Assembly: GCF_019397265.1 (NCBI RefSeq)
Contig: NZ_CP068985.1
Location: forward strand, 8,836,501 to 8,900,500
Direction of reading: 5' to 3'
Length of the DNA stretch: 64,000 bases
DNA from: Nonomuraea coxensis DSM 45129
Lineage (GTDB): Bacteria; Actinomycetota; Actinomycetes; Streptosporangiales; Streptosporangiaceae
In this document: piece after piece, positions 23,526 to 31,366 of the stretch
Numbering within the stretch: position 1 is the stretch's first letter
Layout: every line of letters begins with the position of its first letter
Notes under the pieces: model-generated
What the model saw: only the letters and a program-made list of their open reading frames with translations
Databases searched by the model: none
Told to the model about the DNA's origin: nothing
Program-made: the position numbers and the translations under genes

Positions 23526-24017
23526 ATGTCGGGCAGTGACGTGCGCGGCCTGCTTCCTCCCTTCCTGCTGCTGCTCATCTGCGAGCGGCCCGGTCACGGG
23601 TACGACCTGATCGAGCGGCTGGCGCGGATGGGGGCGTCCGACGCGGAGCCCGGCCAGGTCTACCGCGCCCTCCGCTCGCTCGAACGCGCGGGCCACCTGG
23701 CCTCCGCCTGGGTGGCCTCCGAGGCGGGGCCGGCACGCAGGCGCTACGAGCTGACCACCGGCGGCATGGCGGAGCTGCAGGCGTGGATGCGCCGGTTGAC
23801 CGAGGTCCGCCAGCTCCTTGAGACCTGCCTGGCCAGATGGACGCGGATCACTCAGGAAGCGGGCGGTCAGGATGAGGGCGGGCGCGGGCTCCCGGCCAGG
23901 CGCGGGCCGGCCGGGCCGGGTGAGGAGTCCCTGGCCTCGTGTGAGCCGGTCCCGGCCGTGCAGGAGGGCCCGGCGACCGGGTGGGAGGAGGCGACATGGG
24001 TGAGGACCCGGCGATGA
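23526..24017 (+). CDS. PadR-family regulator heading the hydrogenase maturation operon
   Basis: This 163-residue protein has a PadR-type winged helix (residues 1-110: LLLLICERPGHGYDLIERLA and GQVYRALRSLERAGHLAS). The usual dimerisation helix is followed by a Gly/Pro/Glu-rich tail of about 45 residues, which is atypical and may be disordered. A strong GGAGGAGGGG site precedes the ATG. It is the first gene of the plus-strand operon PadR-SIS-HypC-like-SIS-hypF, so it may control hydrogenase maturation in answer to energy state (inference). Confidence 0.78.
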   Translation: MSGSDVRGLLPPFLLLLICERPGHGYDLIERLARMGASDAEPGQVYRALRSLERAGHLASAWVASEAGPARRRYELTTGGMAELQAWMRRLTEVRQLLETCLARWTRITQEAGGQDEGGRGLPARRGPAGPGEESLASCEPVPAVQEGPATGWEEATWVRTRR

Positions 24018-24616
24018 CGGACGTGTCCGCGGTGTCCCCAGTGTCCGCGGTGGCCGCAGTGGCCGCCGCGTTCGAGCGGCGCACGGGACCGGCGACCGCC
24101 GTCGGGGAGGACGCCGAGCGGATCGTCCGCGCCTGCCAGGCCATGGCGGAGCGGTTCCGCGAGGGCGGCAAGCTGCTGGTGTTCGGCACCGGCGGGTCGG
24201 TGGCCGACGCGCAGCACGTCGCCGTCGAGTTCGCGCATCCGGTCATCATGGGCAAGCCGGCGCTCCCGGCCGTCTCGCTCACCACGGACATGGCCGTGGC
24301 CACGGGCATCGCCCGCACCCAGGGCCTGGACGGGATCTTCGCCGCCCAGCTGCGGCTGCTGGCCGCGCCGCGCGACATCGCGCTCGGGCTGTCGGCCGAC
24401 GGCGACTGCGCCGGCGTGCGCAACGGTCTCGCGGCGGCGCGCGCGCTGGGGCTGCTGACGGTGGCGCTCACCGGCGGGCGGGCGGCGCCCGAGGCGGACC
24501 ACGTGCTGGCCGTCCGCTCCGACGACCCGCTGATCGTCAAGGAGGTGCACGTGACGATCTACCACGTGCTGTGGGAGCTCGTGCACGTCTTCCACGAGCT
24601 GGAGGCGGTCCGATGA
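23996..24616 (+). CDS. SIS-domain protein A (GmhA-like) in the hydrogenase operon
   Basis: This roughly 206-residue protein has a single SIS (phosphosugar isomerase/binding) domain of the GmhA/DiaA type. The sugar-phosphate loop is FGTGGSVADAQHVAVEF, and LGLSADGDCAGVRNGLAAA replaces the second Ser/Thr loop, with altered residues (SADGD rather than STSG). The ATG at 23996 is preceded by GGAGGAGG; the ATG at 24014 (ATGA overlap) is an alternative. It is encoded with a second SIS gene on the other side of a HypC-like gene. Heptose metabolism is unlikely here, and a role in hydrogenase maturation or its regulation is inferred from position only. Confidence 0.75.
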   Translation: MGEDPAMTDVSAVSPVSAVAAVAAAFERRTGPATAVGEDAERIVRACQAMAERFREGGKLLVFGTGGSVADAQHVAVEFAHPVIMGKPALPAVSLTTDMAVATGIARTQGLDGIFAAQLRLLAAPRDIALGLSADGDCAGVRNGLAAARALGLLTVALTGGRAAPEADHVLAVRSDDPLIVKEVHVTIYHVLWELVHVFHELEAVR

Positions 24617-24846
24617 CGGAGCCGTGCCACGACGAGGTCTGCGTCACGTGCTCCGACGCGGCGGTGCCGATGCGCGTCCTGCGGCTGCTGGAGGACGGGC
24701 TGGCCCTGGTGGAGACGGAGTCGGGGCCGGAGGAGGTCAGCGTGGCGCTGGTGGACGCGCAGGTGGGCGACGTCGTCCTGGTGCACGCCAAGGAGGCCAT
24801 CGCGATCGGCACGTACGGAGGGGAGAGCCGTGAGCACGGTCGGTGA
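24613..24846 (+). CDS. Divergent HypC/HupF-like chaperone
   Basis: This 77-residue protein has the HypC beta-barrel pattern (DGLALVETESG, EEVSVALVDAQVGDVVLVHA, AIAIGTYGG). It lacks the hallmark N-terminal Met-Cys of HypC and instead carries CHDEVCVTC (Cys5, Cys10, Cys13). HypC uses its second-residue cysteine to hold the Fe(CN)2CO unit with HypD, so this version must work differently or serve a separate step. A normal hypC is present at 30093-30365. It overlaps the SIS A stop as ATGA and its own end overlaps SIS B by 17 bases. Confidence 0.75.
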   Translation: MTEPCHDEVCVTCSDAAVPMRVLRLLEDGLALVETESGPEEVSVALVDAQVGDVVLVHAKEAIAIGTYGGESREHGR

Positions 24847-25498
24847 GCCCGGCGGGATCGAGGCGCTCTACCCGTTCCTCGCGCCGGCGCCGGTCGACCG
24901 GGAAGCCGTCGTCACCGACCTGTGCGCGTCCACCAGGAGGAAGGCCGACGAGATCGTCGCGCTGCGCCGTTCGCTGGTCGCCCTGCACGCCGAGCGCCTG
25001 GTGGCGTGCGCCCGGGCGATGGCGGCGGCGTTCGAGGCGGGGGGCCGGCTGTTCGCCTTCGGCAACGGGGGGAGCAGCACGGACGCGCAGGCCGTCGCGC
25101 AGGTGTTCGCCGCCCCGCCGGAGCCGGCGCGCGCGGTCGCGGCGGTGCCGCTCGCCCAGGACGTCGCGCTGCTCACGGCGCTGTCGAACGACGTCGGGTA
25201 CGAGCTGGTGTTCGCCAGGCAACTGGCCGCGCTCGGCCGCCGCGGCGACGTGGCGGTGGGGCTGTCCACCAGCGGGGGCTCGGCCAACGTGCTCAACGCC
25301 ATGGCGGAGGCGTCCAGGCGCGGCATGCTCACCGTCGGGCTGGTCGGCTACGACGGCGGGCCGATGGCGCAGGAGGATCGGGTCGCGTACCTGTTCGTGG
25401 TGCCGTCGGCGTCGGTGCACCGCATCCAGGAGGCGCAGATCACCCTCTGCCACGTGCTGTGGGAGCTGACCCAGCGGGTGCTGACCGGCGAGACGTGA
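24830..25498 (+). CDS. SIS-domain protein B (GmhA/DiaA-like) in the hydrogenase operon
   Basis: This 222-residue SIS-domain protein has intact sugar-phosphate loops: FAFGNGGSSTDAQAVAQVF and VGLSTSGGSANVLNAMAEA. It is a more canonical isomerase-like sequence than SIS A, and the two proteins share motif order and may form a heteromer. The GTG at 24830 follows a GGAGGGGAG site. It lies between the HypC-like gene and hypF with overlapping ends. The molecular role is unknown; phosphosugar sensing or supply during maturation are possibilities. Confidence 0.78.
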   Translation: MSTVGEPGGIEALYPFLAPAPVDREAVVTDLCASTRRKADEIVALRRSLVALHAERLVACARAMAAAFEAGGRLFAFGNGGSSTDAQAVAQVFAAPPEPARAVAAVPLAQDVALLTALSNDVGYELVFARQLAALGRRGDVAVGLSTSGGSANVLNAMAEASRRGMLTVGLVGYDGGPMAQEDRVAYLFVVPSASVHRIQEAQITLCHVLWELTQRVLTGET

Positions 25499-25503
25499 CG
25501 GGC

Positions 25504-27780
25504 ATGTCCGGTACGGGGGCGCGCCGGATCCGGGTGCGGGTCGAGGGGCTGGTGCAGGGGGTGGGGTTCCGGCCGTTCGTGTGCGGGCTGGCCGGGGCGT
25601 ACGGGGTGTCGGGGTTCGTCGGCAACGACCCCGGTGGGGTGTTCATCGAGGCGGAGGGCGAGCCGTCCACGCTGGACGCGTTCACGGCCGGCCTGACCGG
25701 TCAGGCGCCGCCGCTCGCCCTGGTCGAGCGCGTCTCGGTGGAGCCGGCGGAGCCCGTGGGCGGGTCCGGTTTCCGCATCGTGCCCAGCCGGCGCGGCGAG
25801 TTCCCGGACGGCGCGCTGGTGTCGCCGGACGCGGGGACGTGTGCCGCCTGCCTGCGGGAACTGCGTGACCCGGGCGACCGCAGGCACCGGTACCCGTTCG
25901 CCAACTGCACCGACTGCGGGCCGCGGTTCACCATCGTCACCGGCGTGCCGTACGACCGGTGCGCCACGACGATGGCGGACTTCGCGATGTGCGCCGCCTG
26001 CGCGCGGGAGTACGGCGACCCCGGTGACCGGCGCTTTCACGCCCAGCCGGTGTGCTGCCCGGCGTGCGGGCCGGCGCTGCGCGCCCTCGGCGCGGACGGC
26101 CGGCCCGTGGCCGGGGATCCGGTCGAGGTGGCGGCGCGGTGGCTGGAGGCGGGCCGGGTCGTGGCGATCAAGGGGCTGGGCGGCTACCACCTCGCCGTCC
26201 TGGCCGCCGACGCGGCCGCCGTGGCCACGCTCCGGGCCCGCAAGCGCCGCGAGAGCCGGCCGTTCGCCGTGCTGGCGCCGGATCTGGCGGCGGCCGGGAC
26301 GCTGGTCCAGCTCGACCCGGCGGCCGAACGGCTGCTCACCGGGACGGGCCGTCCGATCGTGCTGGCCCCGCGCCGCCGCGACGCGCCGGTGGCCGACGCC
26401 GTGGCGCCCGGGGCGCGCGACCTCGGGGTGATGCTGCCGTACACGCCGCTGCACCACCTGCTCGCCGACCGGCTGGCCGCGCCGTACGTGCTGACCAGCG
26501 GCAACCTCACCGACGAGCCCATCGCCCACCGCGACGAGGAGGCGCTGCGGCGGCTGGCGGGCGTGGCCGACGGGTTCCTCGTGCACGACCGGCGGATCGA
26601 GGCGCCCGCCGACGACTCGCTGGTGCGGGTCTTCCGCGGCCGGGAGCTGGTCGTCCGCCGATCGAGGGGGTACGCGCCGGCCCCCGTCGGCGTGCCGTGG
26701 CCGTTCCCCCGGCCGGTGCTCGCCTGCGGCGCCCAGCTCAAGAACACCTTCTGCGTGGCCAGGGGGAACCAGGCGTTCCTGTCGCAGCACATCGGCGACC
26801 TGGAGAACTACGAGACCCTGCGCTCCTTCGCCGAGGGCGTCGAGCACTTCTGCCGGATCTTCGGCGTCCGCCCGGCCGTGGTCGCCCACGACCTGCACCC
26901 GGAGTACCTGTCGACCGCGTACGCGCGCGACCGCGAGGGCGTGGACCTGGTCGGGGTCCAGCACCATCACGCGCACATCGCCTCCTGCCTGGCCGAGCAC
27001 GGTCACGGCGGGCCCGTCATCGGGGTGGCGTTCGACGGGCTCGGCCTGGGCGAGGACGGCACGCTGTGGGGCGGGGAGCTGCTCGTCGCCGACCTGGTCT
27101 CCTTCAGGCGGGCGGGGCACCTGGAGGCGGTGCCGATGCCGGGCGGCGCGGCGGCGGTGCGGCAGCCGTGGCGGATGGCGGCGGCCTGGCTGGACCGGAT
27201 CCACGGTGCCGCGCCGCCCGGCCTGCCGGTGGCCGAGCGGCATCGGGAGCAGTGGCCGGTGGTCGTCCGGATGGCGCGGACCGGGCTGAACTCCCCGCTC
27301 ACGTCCAGCGCCGGGCGGCTGTTCGACGCGGTCGCGGCGGTCGCGGGCGTCCGCGACGTGATCGGGTACGAGGGGCAGGCGGCGGCCGAGCTGGAGGCCC
27401 GGGTGGATCCCGGCGAGCGGGGCGCGTACCCGGCCCGGCTGATCGAGGGCGAGCCCCTGGTCATCGCCGCGGGCGACCTGGTCGGGGCCGCGGCCGAGGA
27501 CGTCGCGGCCGGGGTGGACGCGGGACGGATCGCCGCGCGGTTCCACCGGGGCCTGGCCGCGGCGGTGGTCCGCGCGGTCCGGGTGCTGGCCGAAGGGACC
27601 GGCCTGCGGACGGTGGCGCTGTCCGGCGGCGTCTTCCAGAACACCGTCCTGCTGGAGGCCGTGGTGTCCGGTCTGGAGCGGGAGCGGTTCCTGGTGCTGG
27701 TCCATTCCCGGGTCCCGCCGGGCGACGGCGGCATCGCGCTCGGGCAGGCGGTCGTCGCCGCGGCGAACGACCGCCGTTAG
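25504..27780 (+). CDS. hypF: HypF carbamoyltransferase
   Basis: This 758-residue protein makes the thiocarbamate on HypE from carbamoyl phosphate and ATP, the source of the cyanide ligands of [NiFe] hydrogenase. Domains in order: acylphosphatase (VEGLVQGVGFRPFVCG), two zinc fingers (CAACLREL, CTDCGPRF, CAACAREY, CCPACGPA), a YrdC-like domain (KGLGGYHLAVLA), and a Kae1-like C-terminal domain (HHHAHIASC; LSGGVFQN). Length matches the family. A GTG at 25495 overlapping the previous stop is an alternative start. It ends 14 bases before the convergent hypE stop. Confidence 0.95.
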   Translation: MSGTGARRIRVRVEGLVQGVGFRPFVCGLAGAYGVSGFVGNDPGGVFIEAEGEPSTLDAFTAGLTGQAPPLALVERVSVEPAEPVGGSGFRIVPSRRGEFPDGALVSPDAGTCAACLRELRDPGDRRHRYPFANCTDCGPRFTIVTGVPYDRCATTMADFAMCAACAREYGDPGDRRFHAQPVCCPACGPALRALGADGRPVAGDPVEVAARWLEAGRVVAIKGLGGYHLAVLAADAAAVATLRARKRRESRPFAVLAPDLAAAGTLVQLDPAAERLLTGTGRPIVLAPRRRDAPVADAVAPGARDLGVMLPYTPLHHLLADRLAAPYVLTSGNLTDEPIAHRDEEALRRLAGVADGFLVHDRRIEAPADDSLVRVFRGRELVVRRSRGYAPAPVGVPWPFPRPVLACGAQLKNTFCVARGNQAFLSQHIGDLENYETLRSFAEGVEHFCRIFGVRPAVVAHDLHPEYLSTAYARDREGVDLVGVQHHHAHIASCLAEHGHGGPVIGVAFDGLGLGEDGTLWGGELLVADLVSFRRAGHLEAVPMPGGAAAVRQPWRMAAAWLDRIHGAAPPGLPVAERHREQWPVVVRMARTGLNSPLTSSAGRLFDAVAAVAGVRDVIGYEGQAAAELEARVDPGERGAYPARLIEGEPLVIAAGDLVGAAAEDVAAGVDAGRIAARFHRGLAAAVVRAVRVLAEGTGLRTVALSGGVFQNTVLLEAVVSGLERERFLVLVHSRVPPGDGGIALGQAVVAAANDRR

Positions 27781-27794
27781 CCCGACCCTACGGG

Positions 27795-28871
27795 TCAGCA
27801 GATGCGCGGCAGCGGGTCACCGACCAGCAGGTCCACGATCCTGGTGCCGCCGAAGGCGGTGTTGAGCAGCACCATCCCCGGAGGCCCCGGCACGATCGAG
27901 CCGACCACCGCCGCGCCCTCCCCCACCGGATGCCGGCGCAGCGCCGCCACCGCGGCCTCCGCGTGGTCGCCGTCGACCACGGCCACGAACCTGCCCTCGC
28001 ACGCCACGTACAGCGGGTCCAGGCCGAGCAGTTCGCAGGCGCCGGTCACGATCGGGCGCACCGGGACCGCGCGCTCGTTCACCGTCACGGCCACCCCGGC
28101 GCCGCGGGCCACCTCGTTCAGCACGGTCGCGACCCCGCCCCTGGTGGCGTCGCGCATCATCCGCACCGGGACGGCGTCGAGGAGCGCGGCGACGGCGTCG
28201 TGCACGGGCGCGGTGTCGGAGGTCAGGTCCGCCTCGATGTCCAGATCACCCCGGGCGATCATGACGGTGATGCCGTGCTCGCCGATCGGCCCCGACACGA
28301 TCACCGCGTCCCCGGGCCTGACCTGCGACTCGCCCAGCGTGACCGGCCGTTCCAGGGCCCCGACGCCGGCCGTGGTCACGTAGCAGCCGTCGGCCTTGCC
28401 GCGCTGGACCACCTTGGTGTCGCCGGTCACCACCCGCACGCCGGCCCGCTCGGCCGCGGCCGCCATCGAGGCGGCGATCCTGCGCAGGTCGGCGATCGGG
28501 AAGCCCTCCTCCAGGACGAACGCCGCCGACAGGTACATCGGCCTGGCCCCGCAGACCGCCAGGTCGTTGACGGTCCCGTTGACGGCGAGGTCGCCGATGT
28601 CGCCGCCGGGGAAGAACAGCGGCGAGACCACGTAGGAGTCGGTCGTGAAGACCAGCCGGCCGGTGCCGAGGTCGAGCGTGGCGCCGTCGTCGAGCGACTG
28701 GAGCACCGGGTTGCGGAAGGCGTCCACGAAGACGGCCTCGATCAGCGTCCGCGACGCCTTGCCGCCCGCGCCGTGCGCCAGCGTCACCCGCTCCTCGGTG
28801 ATCTTCGGCTTGCGGCGGCGGACGCGTTCGATCCGCTCCAGCACCTGCTCCTCGCGAAACGCTGTGCTCAT
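27795..28871 (-). CDS. hypE: HypE, carbamoyl dehydratase for hydrogenase cyanide ligands
   Basis: This 358-residue AIR-synthase-like protein ends in the diagnostic PRIC, whose terminal cysteine receives the carbamoyl group from HypF and is dehydrated to thiocyanate. The ATP-binding N-terminal half (LAHGAGGKASRTLIEAVF, TTDSYVVSP) is intact. The ATG at 28871 is chosen, with GTGAGG upstream as ribosome-binding site. That site lies inside a perfect hairpin that also contains the hypD stop codon. It is the last gene of the long hydrogenase operon. Confidence 0.94.
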   Translation of the reverse strand: MSTAFREEQVLERIERVRRRKPKITEERVTLAHGAGGKASRTLIEAVFVDAFRNPVLQSLDDGATLDLGTGRLVFTTDSYVVSPLFFPGGDIGDLAVNGTVNDLAVCGARPMYLSAAFVLEEGFPIADLRRIAASMAAAAERAGVRVVTGDTKVVQRGKADGCYVTTAGVGALERPVTLGESQVRPGDAVIVSGPIGEHGITVMIARGDLDIEADLTSDTAPVHDAVAALLDAVPVRMMRDATRGGVATVLNEVARGAGVAVTVNERAVPVRPIVTGACELLGLDPLYVACEGRFVAVVDGDHAEAAVAALRRHPVGEGAAVVGSIVPGPPGMVLLNTAFGGTRIVDLLVGDPLPRIC

Positions 28872-28872
28872 G

Positions 28873-28889
28873 GCCTCACTTCGTGAGGC
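28873..28889 (-). promoter_or_regulatory. Hairpin covering the hypD stop and hypE ribosome-binding site
   Basis: On the transcript, GCCTCAC-GAA-GTGAGGC forms a 7-bp stem with a 3-base loop one base before the hypE ATG (28871). Its right arm holds the GUGAGG ribosome-binding site and the loop region holds the hypD stop. hypE translation may therefore depend on ribosomes finishing hypD (inference). Confidence 0.5.
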
Positions 28890-30081
28890 TGCTCGGTCGC
28901 TCAAGCCCGCCGCCCTCCCTCGTCGCTCTGGTCGCTGCGCTCCCGCCGCTCCTCAGTCCAGGCAGCGGCGCGACCTCGCGGCGCCGGGTGAAGCGGCCGA
29001 AGTTGTAGTAGGCGGCGCAGGCGCCCTCCGAGGACACCATGCAGGTGCCGATGGGCGTCTCGGGCGTGCAGGCGGTGCCGAAGACCTTGCACTCCCACGG
29101 CTTCAGCACGCCTTTCAGCACCTCGCCGCACTGGCACGCCTTCGGGTCGGCCACCCGCACCCCCGGAACGGGGAAGCGCGTCTCGGCGTCGTAGGCCGCG
29201 TACTCCGCCCGCATCCGCAGCGCGGAGTGCGCGATGAAGCCCAGCCCGCGCCACTCGAAGTGCGGCCGGAGCTCCATCACCTGAGAGATCGCCGACAGCG
29301 CCCGGGGGTTGCCGTCCCACGGCACCACCCGCGTGTACTGGTTCTCCACCTCTGACCGGCCCTCGGCGAGCTGGCGCAGCAGCATGTACACCGACTGCAG
29401 GACGTCCAGCGGCTCGAACCCCGCGCACACCAGCGGCTTGCCGTAGTCGCGGGCGATGAAGGAGTACGGCCGGCAGCCGATGACGGTGGAGACGTGGCCG
29501 GGCCCGATGAAGCCGTCCAGCCGCTGGTCGGGCGAGTCCAGGATGGCCTTGATCGCCGGGATGATCGTCACGTGGTTGCAGAAGACCGCGAAGTTCCCGA
29601 TGCCCTCGGCGGCCGCGCGCAGCACGGTCATCGCCGTGGACGGGGCGGTGGTCTCGAACCCGATGGCCATGAAGACGACCGTGCGCTCCGGGTTCTGCCG
29701 GGCGATCTTGAGCGCGTCCAGCGGCGAGTACACCATGCGGATGTCCGCGCCCGCGGCCTTGGCGTCGAAGAACGAGCCCTGGCCGCCCGGGACCCGCATC
29801 ATGTCGCCGAAGGACGTCATGATCACGCCCGGCTCGCGGGCGATGGCGACGGCGTCGTCCACCCGCCCCATCGGGATGACGCAGACCGGGCAGCCGGGGC
29901 CGTGGACCAGCGACACCGACTCGGGCAGGTAGTCCTCCAGCCCGTGCTTGTAGATCGTGTGCGTGTGGCCGCCGCACACCTCCATGAAGGTGTAGCGCCG
30001 GCCGGGCTCGCACAGGTCCCGGATCCGCGCCGCCAGCTTCCTGGCCTCGCCCGCGTCGCGGTACTCATCGACGAACCGCAC
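28876..30081 (-). CDS. hypD: HypD, Fe-S scaffold for Fe(CN)2CO assembly
   Basis: This 401-residue protein holds the motifs of HypD: CGGHTHTIYKHG, GPGCPVCVIP, TSFGDMMRVPG, and the C-terminal [4Fe-4S] cysteines (CQCGEVLKG, WECKVFGTAC). With HypC it assembles the iron-cyanide-carbonyl unit. The GTG at 30081 begins MRFVDEYRD, typical of the family. The C terminus runs about 30 residues past the usual ...APLPG end as a low-complexity Gly/Arg/Ser tail, possibly generated by the hairpin sequence at the hypE junction. Confidence 0.94.
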   Translation of the reverse strand: MRFVDEYRDAGEARKLAARIRDLCEPGRRYTFMEVCGGHTHTIYKHGLEDYLPESVSLVHGPGCPVCVIPMGRVDDAVAIAREPGVIMTSFGDMMRVPGGQGSFFDAKAAGADIRMVYSPLDALKIARQNPERTVVFMAIGFETTAPSTAMTVLRAAAEGIGNFAVFCNHVTIIPAIKAILDSPDQRLDGFIGPGHVSTVIGCRPYSFIARDYGKPLVCAGFEPLDVLQSVYMLLRQLAEGRSEVENQYTRVVPWDGNPRALSAISQVMELRPHFEWRGLGFIAHSALRMRAEYAAYDAETRFPVPGVRVADPKACQCGEVLKGVLKPWECKVFGTACTPETPIGTCMVSSEGACAAYYNFGRFTRRREVAPLPGLRSGGSAATRATREGGGLERPSSLTK

Positions 30082-30092
30082 TGTCCCGCCTC

Positions 30093-30365
30093 TCAGGTGA
30101 TGTCGGATTCCGCGAGCGCGTCGAGCTCGTCGGCGTACACCTGTCCCAGACCGCGCAGGAGTTCGAGCGTGGCCGCCGCCTCCCGCTCGTCGATCTTGGA
30201 CATGGCGAAGCCGACGTGCACGAGCACCCAGTCGCCGGGACGGATGCCGTCCTGGCTGACCAGCCCGACGTTGATGGCCCGCCGGACGCCCGCGACCTCG
30301 ACCTTGGCGAGTTCGGGCTGTCCGGGGATGAGTTCGACGATCTCGCCGGGAATGCCCAGGCACAT
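30093..30365 (-). CDS. hypC: HypC hydrogenase chaperone
   Basis: This 90-residue chaperone begins MCLGIPGE, with the essential Cys2, followed by the beta-barrel (AKVEVAGVRRAINVGLVS, GDWVLVHVGFAMSKID). It partners HypD during Fe(CN)2CO assembly and delivers it to the large-subunit precursor. It precedes hypD by 11 bases. Confidence 0.94.
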   Translation of the reverse strand: MCLGIPGEIVELIPGQPELAKVEVAGVRRAINVGLVSQDGIRPGDWVLVHVGFAMSKIDEREAAATLELLRGLGQVYADELDALAESDIT

Positions 30366-30382
30366 CGGCTGCCTCGCTCCTC

Positions 30383-30493
30383 TCACATTCTTCGCATGGT
30401 GATGTAGCGCTTCATGGCGGGCAGTTCCCGCCAGATCATCGCGATGACCACGACCCCGGCGAACAGGGCCAGCAACTTGCCTGGCTGCCGCAT
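30383..30493 (-). CDS. 36-residue membrane protein, DUF6893-like
   Basis: This tiny protein has one membrane helix (LLALFAGVVVIAMIWRELPA) and a basic C-terminal tail ending TMRRM. It fits the DUF6893 family of small actinobacterial proteins. GGAGGT lies five bases before the ATG. Inside the hydrogenase operon it could help anchor or order the enzyme at the membrane (inference). Confidence 0.7.
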   Translation of the reverse strand: MRQPGKLLALFAGVVVIAMIWRELPAMKRYITMRRM

Positions 30494-30516
30494 GTCGACC
30501 TCCACCTCCTCTCGGT

Positions 30517-30726
30517 CTAGCTGGGCGAGAGGTTCGGCATGATCGGCAGGATCGGGTTCTCCTTGCCGGGGCACACGCCCGTGGACCGCCGCGCGTCGGC
30601 GGTGTCGTCCTTGTGGTGGCCTGCCTGATGGCGGTACGCGCCCTTCGCGTTGCCCTGCCGCACGCCTTTGACGTGCGAGGGCGTGTCGGGCCGCACGTCG
30701 GGCTTGCCTACGCGGATTCCTGCCAT
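30517..30726 (-). CDS. Conserved small hydrogenase-cluster protein, unknown
   Basis: This 69-residue hydrophilic protein starts MAGIRVGKPDVRPDTPSHV, followed by KGVRQGN, and ends MPNLSPS. It is likely disordered, with a single Cys. I recall similar small proteins beside actinobacterial group 1h hydrogenases. A strong GAGGAGG precedes the ATG. Function is unknown; its strict position suggests maturation or assembly. Confidence 0.7.
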   Translation of the reverse strand: MAGIRVGKPDVRPDTPSHVKGVRQGNAKGAYRHQAGHHKDDTADARRSTGVCPGKENPILPIMPNLSPS

Positions 30727-30736
30727 GTCGTCCTCC

Positions 30737-31366
30737 TCATCTGTCGAGCTCGGCGAAGAAGGCCGCGATCCGGTCCCAGAGCCGCGGGCCGCCGGACATG
30801 CCCGTCCACTCCTGGCGTACCAGGGCGACGAGCCGGTGACAGTCGTCGATGGGTACGAGCCAGCGCTCGTCCATGCCGCGCACGATCGCGACCAGGAAGG
30901 CCTCCACCGCCGGCCGCATCGACTCCAGCTCCTCGTACCGGCCGACGAGCCGGTCCCACGTGGCGGCGTCCACCTCCCAGCGGGTGGCGCCCACCGGGCT
31001 CGGGTAGTGGGCCACGACCGCGCCGTCGGAGCGGCGGACGAAGAACACCAGGCCCACCGGCACGCCCAGCTCGGACGGCGGCGGTCCGGTGAGGCGGAGC
31101 CGCCGGTGAGGCACCAGCCGGAACCGGCCCGCCCAGGTCTCCCCCCGCTCGAACAGCAGCGCGCAGGCGCGGCAGGCGCACAGCACCAGGTCCCGGCGTT
31201 CCTCCAGCAGGTGGGCGTGCTCGCCCGGCAGCGGCTCGCCGCACAGCTCGCACGGCTCGGCGGCCCGCCGCTGCCGGGCGACCGGCCGTCTGATCACCCG
31301 GCCGAGCGCGCCCGCGGCCACAGCGGTCACGGTGTCGGTCACGGTGTCGGGCACGGTGTCGGTCAT
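30737..31366 (-). CDS. DUF5947-like hydrogenase accessory protein with zinc-ribbon cysteines
   Basis: This 209-residue soluble protein carries CELCGEPL and CACRACALLFE, a four- or five-cysteine set suited to zinc or Fe-S binding, and a conserved C-terminal half (WEVDAATWDRLVGRYEEL). The fit is to DUF5947. The N terminus has a short DTVPDTVTDTVT repeat from a 12-base tandem repeat. It overlaps the upstream small gene by four bases. A role in electron transfer or assembly of the hydrogenase is inferred from position. Confidence 0.75.
   Translation of the reverse strand: MTDTVPDTVTDTVTAVAAGALGRVIRRPVARQRRAAEPCELCGEPLPGEHAHLLEERRDLVLCACRACALLFERGETWAGRFRLVPHRRLRLTGPPPSELGVPVGLVFFVRRSDGAVVAHYPSPVGATRWEVDAATWDRLVGRYEELESMRPAVEAFLVAIVRGMDERWLVPIDDCHRLVALVRQEWTGMSGGPRLWDRIAAFFAELDR

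Noticed and set aside
23996..25498. Reading the two SIS genes as heptose (GmhA) biosynthesis genes
   Set aside because: No other heptose or lipopolysaccharide genes are present, the organism type lacks LPS, and the genes are overlapped with hyp genes.
25348..27705. A 785-codon minus frame opposite hypF
   Set aside because: hypF carries all family motifs on the plus strand. The opposite frame has only low-complexity sequence.
27784..27796. Short GACCC-TAC-GGGTC stem between the hypF and hypE stops as a terminator
   Set aside because: Only five base pairs; too weak to call, although some terminator is expected at this convergent junction.
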